This document shows positions 24,221 through 32,598 of a stretch of 38,055 nucleotides of DNA, piece after piece. The notes beneath the pieces are model-generated. The model was not told where the DNA came from. It saw only the letters and a program-made list of their open reading frames with translations, and did no database searches. Source of the stretch: Deltaproteobacteria bacterium (GTDB taxonomy: Bacteria; Desulfobacterota; Dissulfuribacteria; Dissulfuribacterales; UBA3076); assembly GCA_018399745.1 (NCBI GenBank), contig JAGYNZ010000026.1, forward strand, positions 1 through 38,055, in the 5' to 3' direction. Within the stretch, counting starts at the first letter, position 1, and every line of letters begins with the position of its first letter. The position numbers and the translations under genes are program-made.

Positions 24221-25420
24221 TCAGGCTGCCTTCGTGCCGGAAATAAGTTCTATGGCCAGGTCCGCCGCCCTTGCAGCTGCACCTGATGCGCCCAGGGCGT
24301 TTTTCACTGCCTTCAGGTCCGCCCTCATGTTCTCTCTTCCTTTGTCGTCTTCCAGTAAAGACAGCACCTCGTGAGAGAGCCGTTCAGGAGTGACATCTCG
24401 CTGGATTACCTCGGGCACTAACCCGCGCCCTGCTACCAGATTCACCAGGGATGCAAAAGGCACCTTTACAAGGCATTTTCCAATAAAATATGTAAAAGGT
24501 GATACCTTGTAGGTGACTATCATGGGAGTCCCCAGAATGGCCGCCTCAAGGGTAACCGTACCAGAGGCCGCAAGTATCAGGTCAGAGGCGGCTATTGCCT
24601 CATAAGTCTGTCCCTTTACCACTCGAATAATTGGGAAGTTGGGTGATTTGTTCGCCAGTGATTGGCTATCTACGTTTGTGACAGGAGATATTTCGATTGA
24701 GCAATGAAATGATTCCAGAATCCGGGAATCAAGAGATGGAGCAAGGGGTAGCACAAACTGGACATCCGGTCTATCCTGAAAGACCCTCCCGGCGGCCTCT
24801 GCCATTACAGGGAACAACCTGGAGATTTCGCTTTTTCGGCTGCCGGGGACGAGTCCCACTATTGGCCTTTCCGTATTTATCCCTGTCTTTTTGCAAAATT
24901 CGGCCCTTGAAAACTCGGCCCTGACTATATCCAGAAGGGGATGACCTACAAAGCTCACTTCCATGCCGTGAGATCTGAAAAAGGCTTTCTCAAAAGGTAG
25001 AATAACGGCCATTCGATCTACCAGACGGCGAAGCTTTTTCACCCTGCCCTGACGCCAGGCCCATACCTGGGGGCTTATATAGTAAAATATGGGGATTCCC
25101 AGCTTCTTTGCCCTTGCTGCCACCTGTAAGTTGAACTCTGGATAATCTATTAGAACGAGTAAATCAGGTCTCTCTTTGCGGAGCCAGGCCCTGGTACGGC
25201 AAAAGGCCTTTAATATCGGCCTGATATGACCAATGATCTCCGCCACGCCCACCACAGCAAGATCAGAGCTGGGCAACAGTAACTCCAGCCCTGCCTCCTC
25301 CATTTTGGGACCGCCGATGCCTGTAAATCTTGTCTGGGGCAGCCTGGACTTAAGGGCATGGATGAGGCATGAACCATGGAGGTCGCCGGAGGCCTCTCCA
25401 GCTATGACAAATATCCGCAC
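24221..25420 (-). CDS. lpxB: Lipid-A-disaccharide synthase
   Basis: LpxB joins UDP-2,3-diacylglucosamine and lipid X to make the lipid A disaccharide, at the inner face of the membrane. It is a GT19 glycosyltransferase of 399 aa. Visible family motifs: FVIAGEASGDLHG (residues 4-16), FTGIGGPKMEEAGLE, YYISPQVWAWRQGRVKK and LVPGSRKSEI, then AASGTVTLEAAILGTPMIV. It starts with GTG at 25420, preceded by AGGA, and lies 15 bases after the Gfo/Idh gene. The neighbouring LpxI supplies one of its substrates. Confidence 0.96.
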   Translation of the reverse strand: MRIFVIAGEASGDLHGSCLIHALKSRLPQTRFTGIGGPKMEEAGLELLLPSSDLAVVGVAEIIGHIRPILKAFCRTRAWLRKERPDLLVLIDYPEFNLQVAARAKKLGIPIFYYISPQVWAWRQGRVKKLRRLVDRMAVILPFEKAFFRSHGMEVSFVGHPLLDIVRAEFSRAEFCKKTGINTERPIVGLVPGSRKSEISRLFPVMAEAAGRVFQDRPDVQFVLPLAPSLDSRILESFHCSIEISPVTNVDSQSLANKSPNFPIIRVVKGQTYEAIAASDLILAASGTVTLEAAILGTPMIVTYKVSPFTYFIGKCLVKVPFASLVNLVAGRGLVPEVIQRDVTPERLSHEVLSLLEDDKGRENMRADLKAVKNALGASGAAARAADLAIELISGTKAA

Positions 25421-25435
25421 CCACTGATTCCTTTA

Positions 25436-26398
25436 TTACTGATTACTGATGATACTGTCAAAGTCCAGTGCATCGAGCCCTTTAATAATCCGGGCATTTA
25501 TATCCAGGGCGAGCTTTAGTGCCCTCCTGCCCGATTCCCCGGTAACTTTTGGTTTTTCAAGGCCCTGCACTGACCGTATGAATGACTCAAGTTCGTCATA
25601 GAGTATGTCTGTTCCCTCATGGGTCTTGAATTCGGGTCTTATGGCGGACATTGGATCTGCACCTAAATCTCTTGTCACCACCAGACTCTTGCGCTCTGCG
25701 CAATCCGCAGAGATATAGGCCCCTGGCTGAAACACTCTTATTCTGCGCATATCCCGAAGAGAGATCCGGCTTGCTGTAATATTTGCAGTACATCCATTCT
25801 CGAAAATAAGCCTTGTGTTTGCAATATCCACTTTTGAGGTCAGTACCGGCACACCCACTGCCCTTATTTCTTTGAGGGGTATGTCCACTATAGCCAGTAT
25901 TATCTCAAGATCGTGAATCATCAGATCAAGGACCACATCCACGTCAGTGGCCCTGTCCTTAAAGCCGCTCAGTCTGTGGGCCTCTATAAAGAGGGGGTGT
26001 TTTACTTTTGCTTCCAGCACCTTTATGGCCGGATTAAATCGCTCCAGATGCCCTACCTGGAGTATAAGACCCTGCTTTTTTGCCAGGCCAATGAGTTCAT
26101 CTGCTTCCTCCACGGTGGTGGATATGGGTTTCTCAAGCATGCAGTGTATACCATGAGACAAAAGTATATTGGCAACTTCATGATGATTAACCGTCGGGAC
26201 AACCACTGAAGCCGCATCGATTTTTCCTAAGATATCATGGATATCAATGTATGCTCTGGTACCCACCTCTCTGGCCACGTCCTGTGCACGCTCAGGCGAT
26301 ATGTCTACTACTCCGACAAGGTCTACTCCCTGCATCTGCGAGTATTTCTGGGCATGGAACCTTCCCAGATATCCCACTCCTATAACTGCTGTCCTCAT
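25436..26398 (-). CDS. Gfo/Idh/MocA oxidoreductase in lipid A operon
   Basis: An NAD(P)-dependent sugar dehydrogenase of the Gfo/Idh/MocA family, 320 aa, cytoplasmic. Residues 2-15 form the Rossmann motif (VIGVGYLGRFHA). The EKP motif MLEKPIST, and the VLDLMIHDLEIIL stretch with a conserved His in the catalytic region, are present. It lies between lpxI and lpxB. In Acidithiobacillus ferrooxidans, GnnA, a member of this family, is encoded between lpxA and lpxB and oxidises UDP-GlcNAc at C3 for the aminotransferase GnnB. Here no gnnB is visible, so the same role is only a hypothesis. The ATG at 26398 is 10 bases from GGAG; a TTG precedes it. Confidence 0.85.
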   Translation of the reverse strand: MRTAVIGVGYLGRFHAQKYSQMQGVDLVGVVDISPERAQDVAREVGTRAYIDIHDILGKIDAASVVVPTVNHHEVANILLSHGIHCMLEKPISTTVEEADELIGLAKKQGLILQVGHLERFNPAIKVLEAKVKHPLFIEAHRLSGFKDRATDVDVVLDLMIHDLEIILAIVDIPLKEIRAVGVPVLTSKVDIANTRLIFENGCTANITASRISLRDMRRIRVFQPGAYISADCAERKSLVVTRDLGADPMSAIRPEFKTHEGTDILYDELESFIRSVQGLEKPKVTGESGRRALKLALDINARIIKGLDALDFDSIISNQ

Positions 26399-26447
26399 CA
26401 ATGTGTTTCTCCATTAATATTGCACGGCAAAAAGGCAGAGCGCTTTG

Positions 26448-27278
26448 CTACGAGTGCCGTACAGTATGGTCTCCGTCGATCCCGACTACAGTTATTGACG
26501 ACCTGTCAGCCAGATGAAGGGTAGAATCTTTGTCAAAAAATAAGGTACGGTCCGCTTCTACAGCAAGTACCGAGGCCTTAACCCGGATCATTTGTTCAAT
26601 GGTTTCAGCCCCGACTGAGGGCAGGTCAAATCTGGTATCCTGCGTGGGTTTACAGACCTTTATCACCACTGCTCCCGTTCCGCCCAGTCGTCCGCCACGT
26701 TGAATGGTCTGATCTGTTCCTTCAATTGCCTCGACAGCCAACACGGCACGATCTTTGACTACCAGGCACTGGCCTATGTCAAGGCATCCTATCTCCCTTG
26801 CGAGTTTCCACCCGAAGTGAATATCGTCCCATTGGCTTTTCGAGGGCTTACAATCCGTCAATACTCCGGGTGGTACGAGTAGTTCCTTTAAAAGAAAGGT
26901 GGAAGGAAGCACCCGAATGCCTTCTTGCTCGAGTTCTGAGGCAATGGACCTCAATATTCTGTCATCCAGCCGGGTGCCCAGGCGTCGCCATAGATCTAAC
27001 GCCCTGAGATCAGGCCTGACGTCCTTAAATATCCTGGTCTTTGTTATGGAACCCGCAAATATGGCCTCTGACGCACCTGCCTTTTTTAGCGTCTTTATAA
27101 GCTTTCCTAACTGCCCCAGGTAAATCCATTCAATTTGATCTACTTCCTCTGAAAGCAAAGGGTCTGTCTCTCCCTTATGGGCTACTGCCACTATCCCATG
27201 GCCCTGCTTTCTGGCAGCTCTGGCGCACAATAGAGGGAACTGCCCTCCCCCTGCCACCAGTCCTAAAGGACTCTGCAT
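26448..27278 (-). CDS. lpxI: UDP-2,3-diacylglucosamine pyrophosphatase LpxI
   Basis: LpxI hydrolyses UDP-2,3-diacylglucosamine to lipid X and UMP. It replaces LpxH in many alpha- and deltaproteobacteria and is unrelated to it. The 276 residues show GLVAGGGQFPLLCARAARKQ at the N-terminus, then EAIFAGSITKTRIF, a DDRILRSIASELE segment and GGTGAVVIKVCKPTQDTRFD, then PSVGAETIEQM. The ATG overlaps the lpxA stop by one base (TAATG), and GAGGAA lies upstream. The position between lpxA and lpxB supports the assignment. Confidence 0.92.
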   Translation of the reverse strand: MQSPLGLVAGGGQFPLLCARAARKQGHGIVAVAHKGETDPLLSEEVDQIEWIYLGQLGKLIKTLKKAGASEAIFAGSITKTRIFKDVRPDLRALDLWRRLGTRLDDRILRSIASELEQEGIRVLPSTFLLKELLVPPGVLTDCKPSKSQWDDIHFGWKLAREIGCLDIGQCLVVKDRAVLAVEAIEGTDQTIQRGGRLGGTGAVVIKVCKPTQDTRFDLPSVGAETIEQMIRVKASVLAVEADRTLFFDKDSTLHLADRSSITVVGIDGDHTVRHS

Positions 27279-28087
27279 TAAGGTTCCTCTTCTCCATTTG
27301 AGGCCATGGGCACGCCCCTTTTGGAAGATCTGATAAACCCGGTGAATTCTTTTACCTCTGGTATCTCCCCAAGCCTGGATTCCACGGTGTCAAGGGCTTC
27401 TTGCACAGTATCACTTTCTTGAAAGACCATTCGATAGGCCTTTTTCAAGGCCTCAACAACCTCTCTCGAAAGTCCTTGCCGTCTCAGTCCCACCAGATTC
27501 AGACCATACAGATGATCCCTCTGGCCCCAGTATTTCACATACGGCGGTATGTCCTTGTTCACACCTGACATGCCGCCAAGAAAGGCATGGGCACCGATTC
27601 GACAGAACTGATGGATAGCTGACAGTCCACCGATGATGACCGAATCTCCTATATTCACATGTCCTCCAAGGGTGACGCCGTTTGCCATGATCACCCTGTC
27701 TCCGACCTGGCAGTCATGGGCTACATGGCAGTAAGCCATAAGCAGACACTGCTTCCCGACCCTTGAAATACCGCCTCCACCTTGAGTTCCGCGGTGTATG
27801 GTAACGAATTCCCTGATTATAGTCTGATCGCCTACCTCGACCCTTGTAGGTTCCCCGCTGTACTTCAGATCCTGAGGAGGCGCTCCGATAGATGCAAACT
27901 GGAATATCTTTATCTTTTTTCCAAGCCTGGTATGGCCTTCGATCACAACATGGGGACCTATTTCCGTCTCCGGCCCTATTTCGACTTCAGGCCCGACAAC
28001 CGCATAGGGCCCTATCTTCACTCCTTCGGCGATTTCTGAATTCGGAGAAATTATGGCTGTTGGGTGTATGTTTTTTTCTATAGGCAT
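27278..28087 (-). CDS. lpxA: UDP-N-acetylglucosamine acyltransferase LpxA
   Basis: LpxA adds the 3-acyl chain to UDP-GlcNAc in the first step of lipid A synthesis. About 269 aa, a left-handed beta-helix of hexapeptide repeats (IHPTAIISPNSEIAEGVKIG, IGPYAVVGPEVEIGPETEI), followed by an alpha-helical C-terminal domain. The catalytic His lies in LMAYCHVAHDCQVG, as in family members. I chose the ATG at 28087; the upstream TTG at 28099 is an alternative. The ribosome binding site is weak. A TATAAT-like box (complement of 28112-28117) lies just upstream and may give a separate promoter. It follows fabZ after 140 bases containing inverted repeats. Confidence 0.95.
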   Translation of the reverse strand: MPIEKNIHPTAIISPNSEIAEGVKIGPYAVVGPEVEIGPETEIGPHVVIEGHTRLGKKIKIFQFASIGAPPQDLKYSGEPTRVEVGDQTIIREFVTIHRGTQGGGGISRVGKQCLLMAYCHVAHDCQVGDRVIMANGVTLGGHVNIGDSVIIGGLSAIHQFCRIGAHAFLGGMSGVNKDIPPYVKYWGQRDHLYGLNLVGLRRQGLSREVVEALKKAYRMVFQESDTVQEALDTVESRLGEIPEVKEFTGFIRSSKRGVPMASNGEEEP

Positions 28088-28129
28088 CAGATTGTCCAAT
28101 CATTATAATCTATTTAATTTATTAGAAAC

Positions 28130-28211
28130 TTCTTCTTTTAAGAAAGAAGAAACAGAATCGCCAAGGCAAACAGGGTCCTTCAACCCGTGTTCATTCTGTT
28201 AAGAAGGACCC
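28130..28211 (-). other. Inverted-repeat cluster between fabZ and lpxA
   Basis: Three inverted repeats crowd this gap. TTCTTCTTT (28130-28138) pairs with AAAGAAGAA (28143-28151), loop TAAG. AACAGAAT (28151-28158) pairs with ATTCTGTT (28193-28200). GGGTCCTTC (28173-28181) pairs with GAAGGACCC (28203-28211). The last two interleave, so they could form an H-type pseudoknot or alternative hairpins in the operon mRNA. No T-run follows the 9-bp stem, so a simple terminator is unlikely. Confidence 0.5.
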
Positions 28212-28227
28212 GCCTCAGGCGACTAAT

Positions 28228-28674
28228 TTATTGAACGGCCGCTAAAAGTATTGCCTCTGCTGCGACCTTGTCATTAACATATGTCTTGCCTTCCATCTTC
28301 CACAAAATCGATTTACGCTTCAAGAGTTTTAATTCCATAATCAGCTGGTCGCCAGGGACTACTTGCCTTCTGAAGCGTACTTCATCCATCCCGGCAAACA
28401 CCAGCAGTTTATTCTCAAAACCACCTGGTTGTGTGTTCTTGGCAAATATGATCCCGGTCTGAGCCATGGCTTCCAGGATAAGTACTCCAGGCATAATCGG
28501 TTCTCCGGGGAAGTGACCTTGGAAGAAAGGCTCATTTATGGTTACGTTCTTAAGTGACTTGATGCTCAGCCCCGGCTCGATGCTCAAAACACGGTCAACC
28601 AGAAGGAAAGGATATCTGTGAGGCAGCAAGGCAGATATTTCCTGTATCCGGAGTTGGTTATGCATTGTTTCCAT
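28228..28674 (-). CDS. fabZ: 3-hydroxyacyl-ACP dehydratase FabZ
   Basis: FabZ dehydrates 3-hydroxyacyl-ACP in fatty acid synthesis and competes with LpxA and LpxD for the same substrates. A hot-dog fold of 148 aa. The conserved LLPHRYPFLLVDRVL is near the start. The catalytic His and Glu are in FQGHFPGEPIMPGVLILEAM. I chose the ATG at 28674 (METMHNQLRI) because AGGGG lies 6 bases upstream; a farther ATG at 28701 overlaps lpxD by 44 bases. It overlaps the end of lpxD by 17 bases, which suggests translational coupling. Confidence 0.95.
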   Translation of the reverse strand: METMHNQLRIQEISALLPHRYPFLLVDRVLSIEPGLSIKSLKNVTINEPFFQGHFPGEPIMPGVLILEAMAQTGIIFAKNTQPGGFENKLLVFAGMDEVRFRRQVVPGDQLIMELKLLKRKSILWKMEGKTYVNDKVAAEAILLAAVQ

Positions 28675-29710
28675 TTTTTTCCCCTGATGATTTGTCTTCA
28701 AGTTTATCTACACGCAGTTTAAGATCACTGACCTGTTTTACCATTTCAGGAAGCCGCTTCAGGGCACTGCTGGCCCTTAAAAACAACTTGTGAGGCATTG
28801 CAGGGGTCCCGGTGACCGCCTCGCCGGCCGCAAGGCTTCTGGCAACTCCTGATTGCGCACCTACCATGGCCCGGTCTCCAATCTCTATATGACCTGCCAG
28901 CCCGACCTGACCCCCCAGTACCACTCCCTTGCCGATACGAGTACTTCCTGCAATACCCACAAAGGCCACAAGCAATGAGTTGTCCCCAATAGATACGTTA
29001 TGGCCGACCTGCACAAGGTTATCGATTTTAGTTCCCCGACCTATGCGGGTTTCTCCCAGGGCCGCCCTGTCTATAGTCACGTTGGCACCTATCTCTACAT
29101 CGTCCTCTATCACAACTATGCCGATCTGAGGGATTTTTACGTGGGATTCACCGTGCCTGGCATAGCCAAACCCGTCGCTTCCGATCACCGTCCCTGCATG
29201 TACTGCCACCTTTTTCCCCAAGCGACAGCCCTCATAGACTACTACATTAGGATATAGGGTTGTTTCGTCATCAATATAGACATCATTCCCAACATACACC
29301 CCGGGATAGAGGGTTACATGCCGACCAATGTGAACTCTATCACCTATAAATACCTGGGGATATATACTGACATTGCGGTCAATATCACAGTTTGAGCCCA
29401 CATGTGCCTCGGGGCTCAAACCCAGCGCCATGAAAGGCCTTTCCAAAAAAGCTGCTACGGTCAGGGCATAGGAGAGATATGGATCTTCGACCAGAATCGA
29501 AGGGCGGTCCAGCACGCAGGGCCAATTCTTTGGCAGTATCAACGCCCCTGCCTTGCTCTTTTCCACCTCTTTCTTATAGCGCGCTCCTGCGGCAAAGCTT
29601 ATTTCATCAGGTCCTGCCGCTGCCAAGGCCTGTAAGCCGATGATATTGAGATCACCGGGTCCTTTCAGTTCTCCCTGTAACAGTCGGGCAATTTCGCCAA
29701 GGGTCTTCAT
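28658..29710 (-). CDS. lpxD: UDP-3-O-acyl-glucosamine N-acyltransferase LpxD
   Basis: LpxD adds the second 3-hydroxyacyl chain to the amino group at position 2 of the lipid A precursor. The 350 residues have an N-terminal uridine-binding domain (TLGEIARLLQGELKG) and a beta-helix of hexapeptide repeats (VYVGNDVYIDDETTLYPNVV), with a conserved catalytic region in GTVIGSDGFGYA and NLVQVGHNVSIGDN. A helical C-terminal end follows (MVKQVSDLKLRVDKLEDK). It begins 27 bases after bamA. No skp/ompH gene stands between, unlike the order in E. coli. Confidence 0.95.
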   Translation of the reverse strand: MKTLGEIARLLQGELKGPGDLNIIGLQALAAAGPDEISFAAGARYKKEVEKSKAGALILPKNWPCVLDRPSILVEDPYLSYALTVAAFLERPFMALGLSPEAHVGSNCDIDRNVSIYPQVFIGDRVHIGRHVTLYPGVYVGNDVYIDDETTLYPNVVVYEGCRLGKKVAVHAGTVIGSDGFGYARHGESHVKIPQIGIVVIEDDVEIGANVTIDRAALGETRIGRGTKIDNLVQVGHNVSIGDNSLLVAFVGIAGSTRIGKGVVLGGQVGLAGHIEIGDRAMVGAQSGVARSLAAGEAVTGTPAMPHKLFLRASSALKRLPEMVKQVSDLKLRVDKLEDKSSGEKNGNNA

Positions 29711-29737
29711 GGTTTATCAGTCATCAAATCGAACATT

Positions 29738-32458
29738 TCAAAAGCTTCCCCCCATCCTGAATTCCCAGTTGCTGGAATCATCCCCTTCGTCTTTATTTAT
29801 ATTGAATCCCCATTCTATACGAAGGGGGCCCATGGGAGACAGCCACCTTATGCCAGGACCCACGGACAGACGCGTCGTTTGATTTTCATAGTCATTGTCA
29901 TCGTCCCAGCAGTTACCCATATCCACGAATATAACGCCATTCAGGCCCATATTTTTCAGCAGCGGAAAGATGGTCTCAAGTTGAACATAACCCATATAAT
30001 TGCCGCCGACGCGATCGTCATCCGGGCTGTTTGGATCTGTAGGGCTTATACGGCCATATTTGTATCCCCTGACAGAGTCGATTCCACCCAGGAAAAAGCG
30101 TTCATAAATAGGGAGCTTTCCGTTGCCACCTTCGGCAACATAGCCTGTTCCGGCTCTTATGTGGCCGATGACAGACTTCCAGATAGGATGGTAATAACTG
30201 ACGACGCCTTCCAGTTTCACAAAGGCGCTGTCACCGCTGAGGAGTCCCCCTGCGTATTCAACTGAGACACTGTTATTCCAACCGCGGGAGGGATTGTAGT
30301 AATCATTTCTTGTATCGTAAAGGATACCAGTGCTTACAGACCTGGTAGAGTGTATATCCTGAGAATCCTTTATTATCGTCGAGGCGTAGTCAGAGACGTC
30401 TGTCATGTCGGTATTATCCATTCTCAGCTTAACAAACGCACGCAGATCGTCAGTCAGGGGATAGCCGAAACGCACTGCGCCGCCTATGCTTTCCTTTGTA
30501 TAATCATCATATTCCACCTCCCAGTTGTATGCTTCAATACCAAAAGAGAGTTGAGTATCCCTTAAATAGGGCTCGACGAAAGTCAGTGAGAACCTCGTGG
30601 TCTCCCCGCCAAGTATACCCCTGAAACTCAGAGACTGACCCTTTCCCAGGAAATTTCTCTGTTCGATCTCCCCCATGAACATAAAATTTTCCACCGAACT
30701 GTATCCGGCTCCTATACTGAATGTACCGGTTGCCATTTCCTTGACCTCTACCTTGAGGTCCATAAGTTCTTCGCTGCTCCCTTTGCTGGGGACAAGATTG
30801 ACATCCTCAAAGTAACCCAGCCTATTCAGTCTTTGAACACTCTTTCTGAAGCCGGAGGCGCTGAAGGGCTCAAGCTCTTTGACTCTGAGTTCCCTTCGAA
30901 TGACTTTATCCCTGGTCCTTGTATTTCCAACTATTTCTATTTGTTCAAGCCTCACCTTTGGACCCGTATTCACAGCTAGTATTACATTTACCAGCTTTTT
31001 GTCCGGGTCCTTTTCAATTTTCGGGGTAATATCTGCATAGGCAAAGCCCTCATCTGCATAAATGTCTGTGAGTTTCAACAGGTCCTGACGAAGTATCTGC
31101 CGACTGAAAACAGGCTCTTTAGTGATCTGCAGTTTGCTTAAAAGATCTTCCTTGTCCTTAAAAAAGTCCTGCTCTATATCCAGGGAACCGACTCCATAAA
31201 GGTCTCCCTCTTCTATGGGAATCGTTATGTATAGACCGTCATCTTTTTTCTGGACCGATGGACGGCCCACCTTTGCATCCATATACCCTCGATTGTGATA
31301 ATAAGATGCGATTCTTCCCAGGTCCCTCTCCATGGCATCCTGCTTCAGTATAGCCTGGTCCCCTTTAAACAAGGCCATGATATTGCTCCAGGACGGTATC
31401 CAGAGAGATTTTTTTTCAGTGGTTTCCAGCAATTCTTTTAATTCCTTGTCTGAAAAGGCGCTGTTGCCCTGGAATTCAATGGCCTGGATTTGGACCTGCT
31501 CTCCTTCCCTGATTTCAAAAAGCACATCGGCCGTCTGCTCTGATACCGGTTCAATTGAGGCCTTAACAGTGGTTCCGACATAGCCCTTTTCAGTATACAG
31601 GGCCTTGATCTTTTCGATATTTTCCTGAATGGTCTTTTCTTGAATTATAGTATATGGCTTAAGATCTATGGTTTCTCGTATGTTTTTCTCCGGGATTTCT
31701 TTATTGCCTGAAAATTTGATGTTCTTTATGGCGTGCTTTTCTTTCAGCATGAAGGTCACGATGCGACCGGAGGGACCCTCGCTGGCATCCACCCGCACAT
31801 CATTAAAATAACCCAGGCCGTATATACTCTTAATATCAGAAGCAATAATCTCAGGATCGAAAAAATCGCCTGCCCTGGTCATAGTAACCTGCAGAATTGC
31901 ATCGGTATCTACCCTTTTATTACCGGTGACACGTACCTTCGATACCAGGTAAGGGGCAGCCATGGCCTTTACCATTTTGGTCCCCATTTTATCCAAAAGC
32001 GTGTTCAATTCGTGCCTTTTCCCTTCAGTAGAGAGGATTTTGGGCTCAATGTCGGCCTTTTCCAGATCAACAATCCTTAAATTCAGGCCCATCCAGTCTC
32101 CAAGGCAGCTAATGCTTCCATAAAAAACAAACTGAGCCTGGTGTTCCTTTCCAGATCTGATAATGTCATCCAGGGTCTCCGGTGGTGGGTCTTTCGACAA
32201 AATCACTGTATATCCATGGGATTCAAGTCGTCTGGAAAGTCCCTGCAATGCCTCATCCACCCGACCGGGCTTGTCTTGCTGTCCATGATAAGCCAGTTTA
32301 GTGCCGAGAATGGTGGCAGATGGGAGAGAAACTTCCCCCATGGTACTGGAGATAAAAACAAATTGAAACGACATGGACAAAACAAGATATACGGCAGGTA
32401 AATAAAATGACTTATACAGAGGTACTATCAGTTTTCGCAGAATATTAGAGGTCTTCAT
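29738..32458 (-). CDS. bamA: Outer-membrane assembly factor BamA with extra N-terminal domain
   Basis: BamA is the essential beta-barrel that inserts outer-membrane proteins. 906 aa, with a hydrophobic export segment at about 15-42. A domain at about 45-165 (SATILGTKLAYHG, then FVFYGSISCLGDWMG) resembles the TolB-N/lipoprotein-type fold and precedes five POTRA domains (about 172-560, e.g. SKVRVTGNKRVDT, KNIKFSGNKEIPE, QAIEFQGNSAFSD, EQIEIVGNTRTRD). The C-terminal barrel (about 590-906) ends in the Phe signature EFRMGGSF. Barrel motifs RFFLGGIDSVRGYKYG and GPGIRWLSPMGPLRIEWGFN are intact. It is downstream of lolD after a 140-base gap. Confidence 0.95.
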   Translation of the reverse strand: MKTSNILRKLIVPLYKSFYLPAVYLVLSMSFQFVFISSTMGEVSLPSATILGTKLAYHGQQDKPGRVDEALQGLSRRLESHGYTVILSKDPPPETLDDIIRSGKEHQAQFVFYGSISCLGDWMGLNLRIVDLEKADIEPKILSTEGKRHELNTLLDKMGTKMVKAMAAPYLVSKVRVTGNKRVDTDAILQVTMTRAGDFFDPEIIASDIKSIYGLGYFNDVRVDASEGPSGRIVTFMLKEKHAIKNIKFSGNKEIPEKNIRETIDLKPYTIIQEKTIQENIEKIKALYTEKGYVGTTVKASIEPVSEQTADVLFEIREGEQVQIQAIEFQGNSAFSDKELKELLETTEKKSLWIPSWSNIMALFKGDQAILKQDAMERDLGRIASYYHNRGYMDAKVGRPSVQKKDDGLYITIPIEEGDLYGVGSLDIEQDFFKDKEDLLSKLQITKEPVFSRQILRQDLLKLTDIYADEGFAYADITPKIEKDPDKKLVNVILAVNTGPKVRLEQIEIVGNTRTRDKVIRRELRVKELEPFSASGFRKSVQRLNRLGYFEDVNLVPSKGSSEELMDLKVEVKEMATGTFSIGAGYSSVENFMFMGEIEQRNFLGKGQSLSFRGILGGETTRFSLTFVEPYLRDTQLSFGIEAYNWEVEYDDYTKESIGGAVRFGYPLTDDLRAFVKLRMDNTDMTDVSDYASTIIKDSQDIHSTRSVSTGILYDTRNDYYNPSRGWNNSVSVEYAGGLLSGDSAFVKLEGVVSYYHPIWKSVIGHIRAGTGYVAEGGNGKLPIYERFFLGGIDSVRGYKYGRISPTDPNSPDDDRVGGNYMGYVQLETIFPLLKNMGLNGVIFVDMGNCWDDDNDYENQTTRLSVGPGIRWLSPMGPLRIEWGFNINKDEGDDSSNWEFRMGGSF

Positions 32459-32598
32459 TTATTTTTTCCATTTAATTGCGCCGTATAAGATAGCTTGTCA
32501 TTATCAGTGCGAATTTAAAAAATATCAGTCACTGATTTCACTGCCTAATCCACGGTTGTCAAGGTAGTCCGCATCCCAAAAAGTAAATTACCAAAGCA

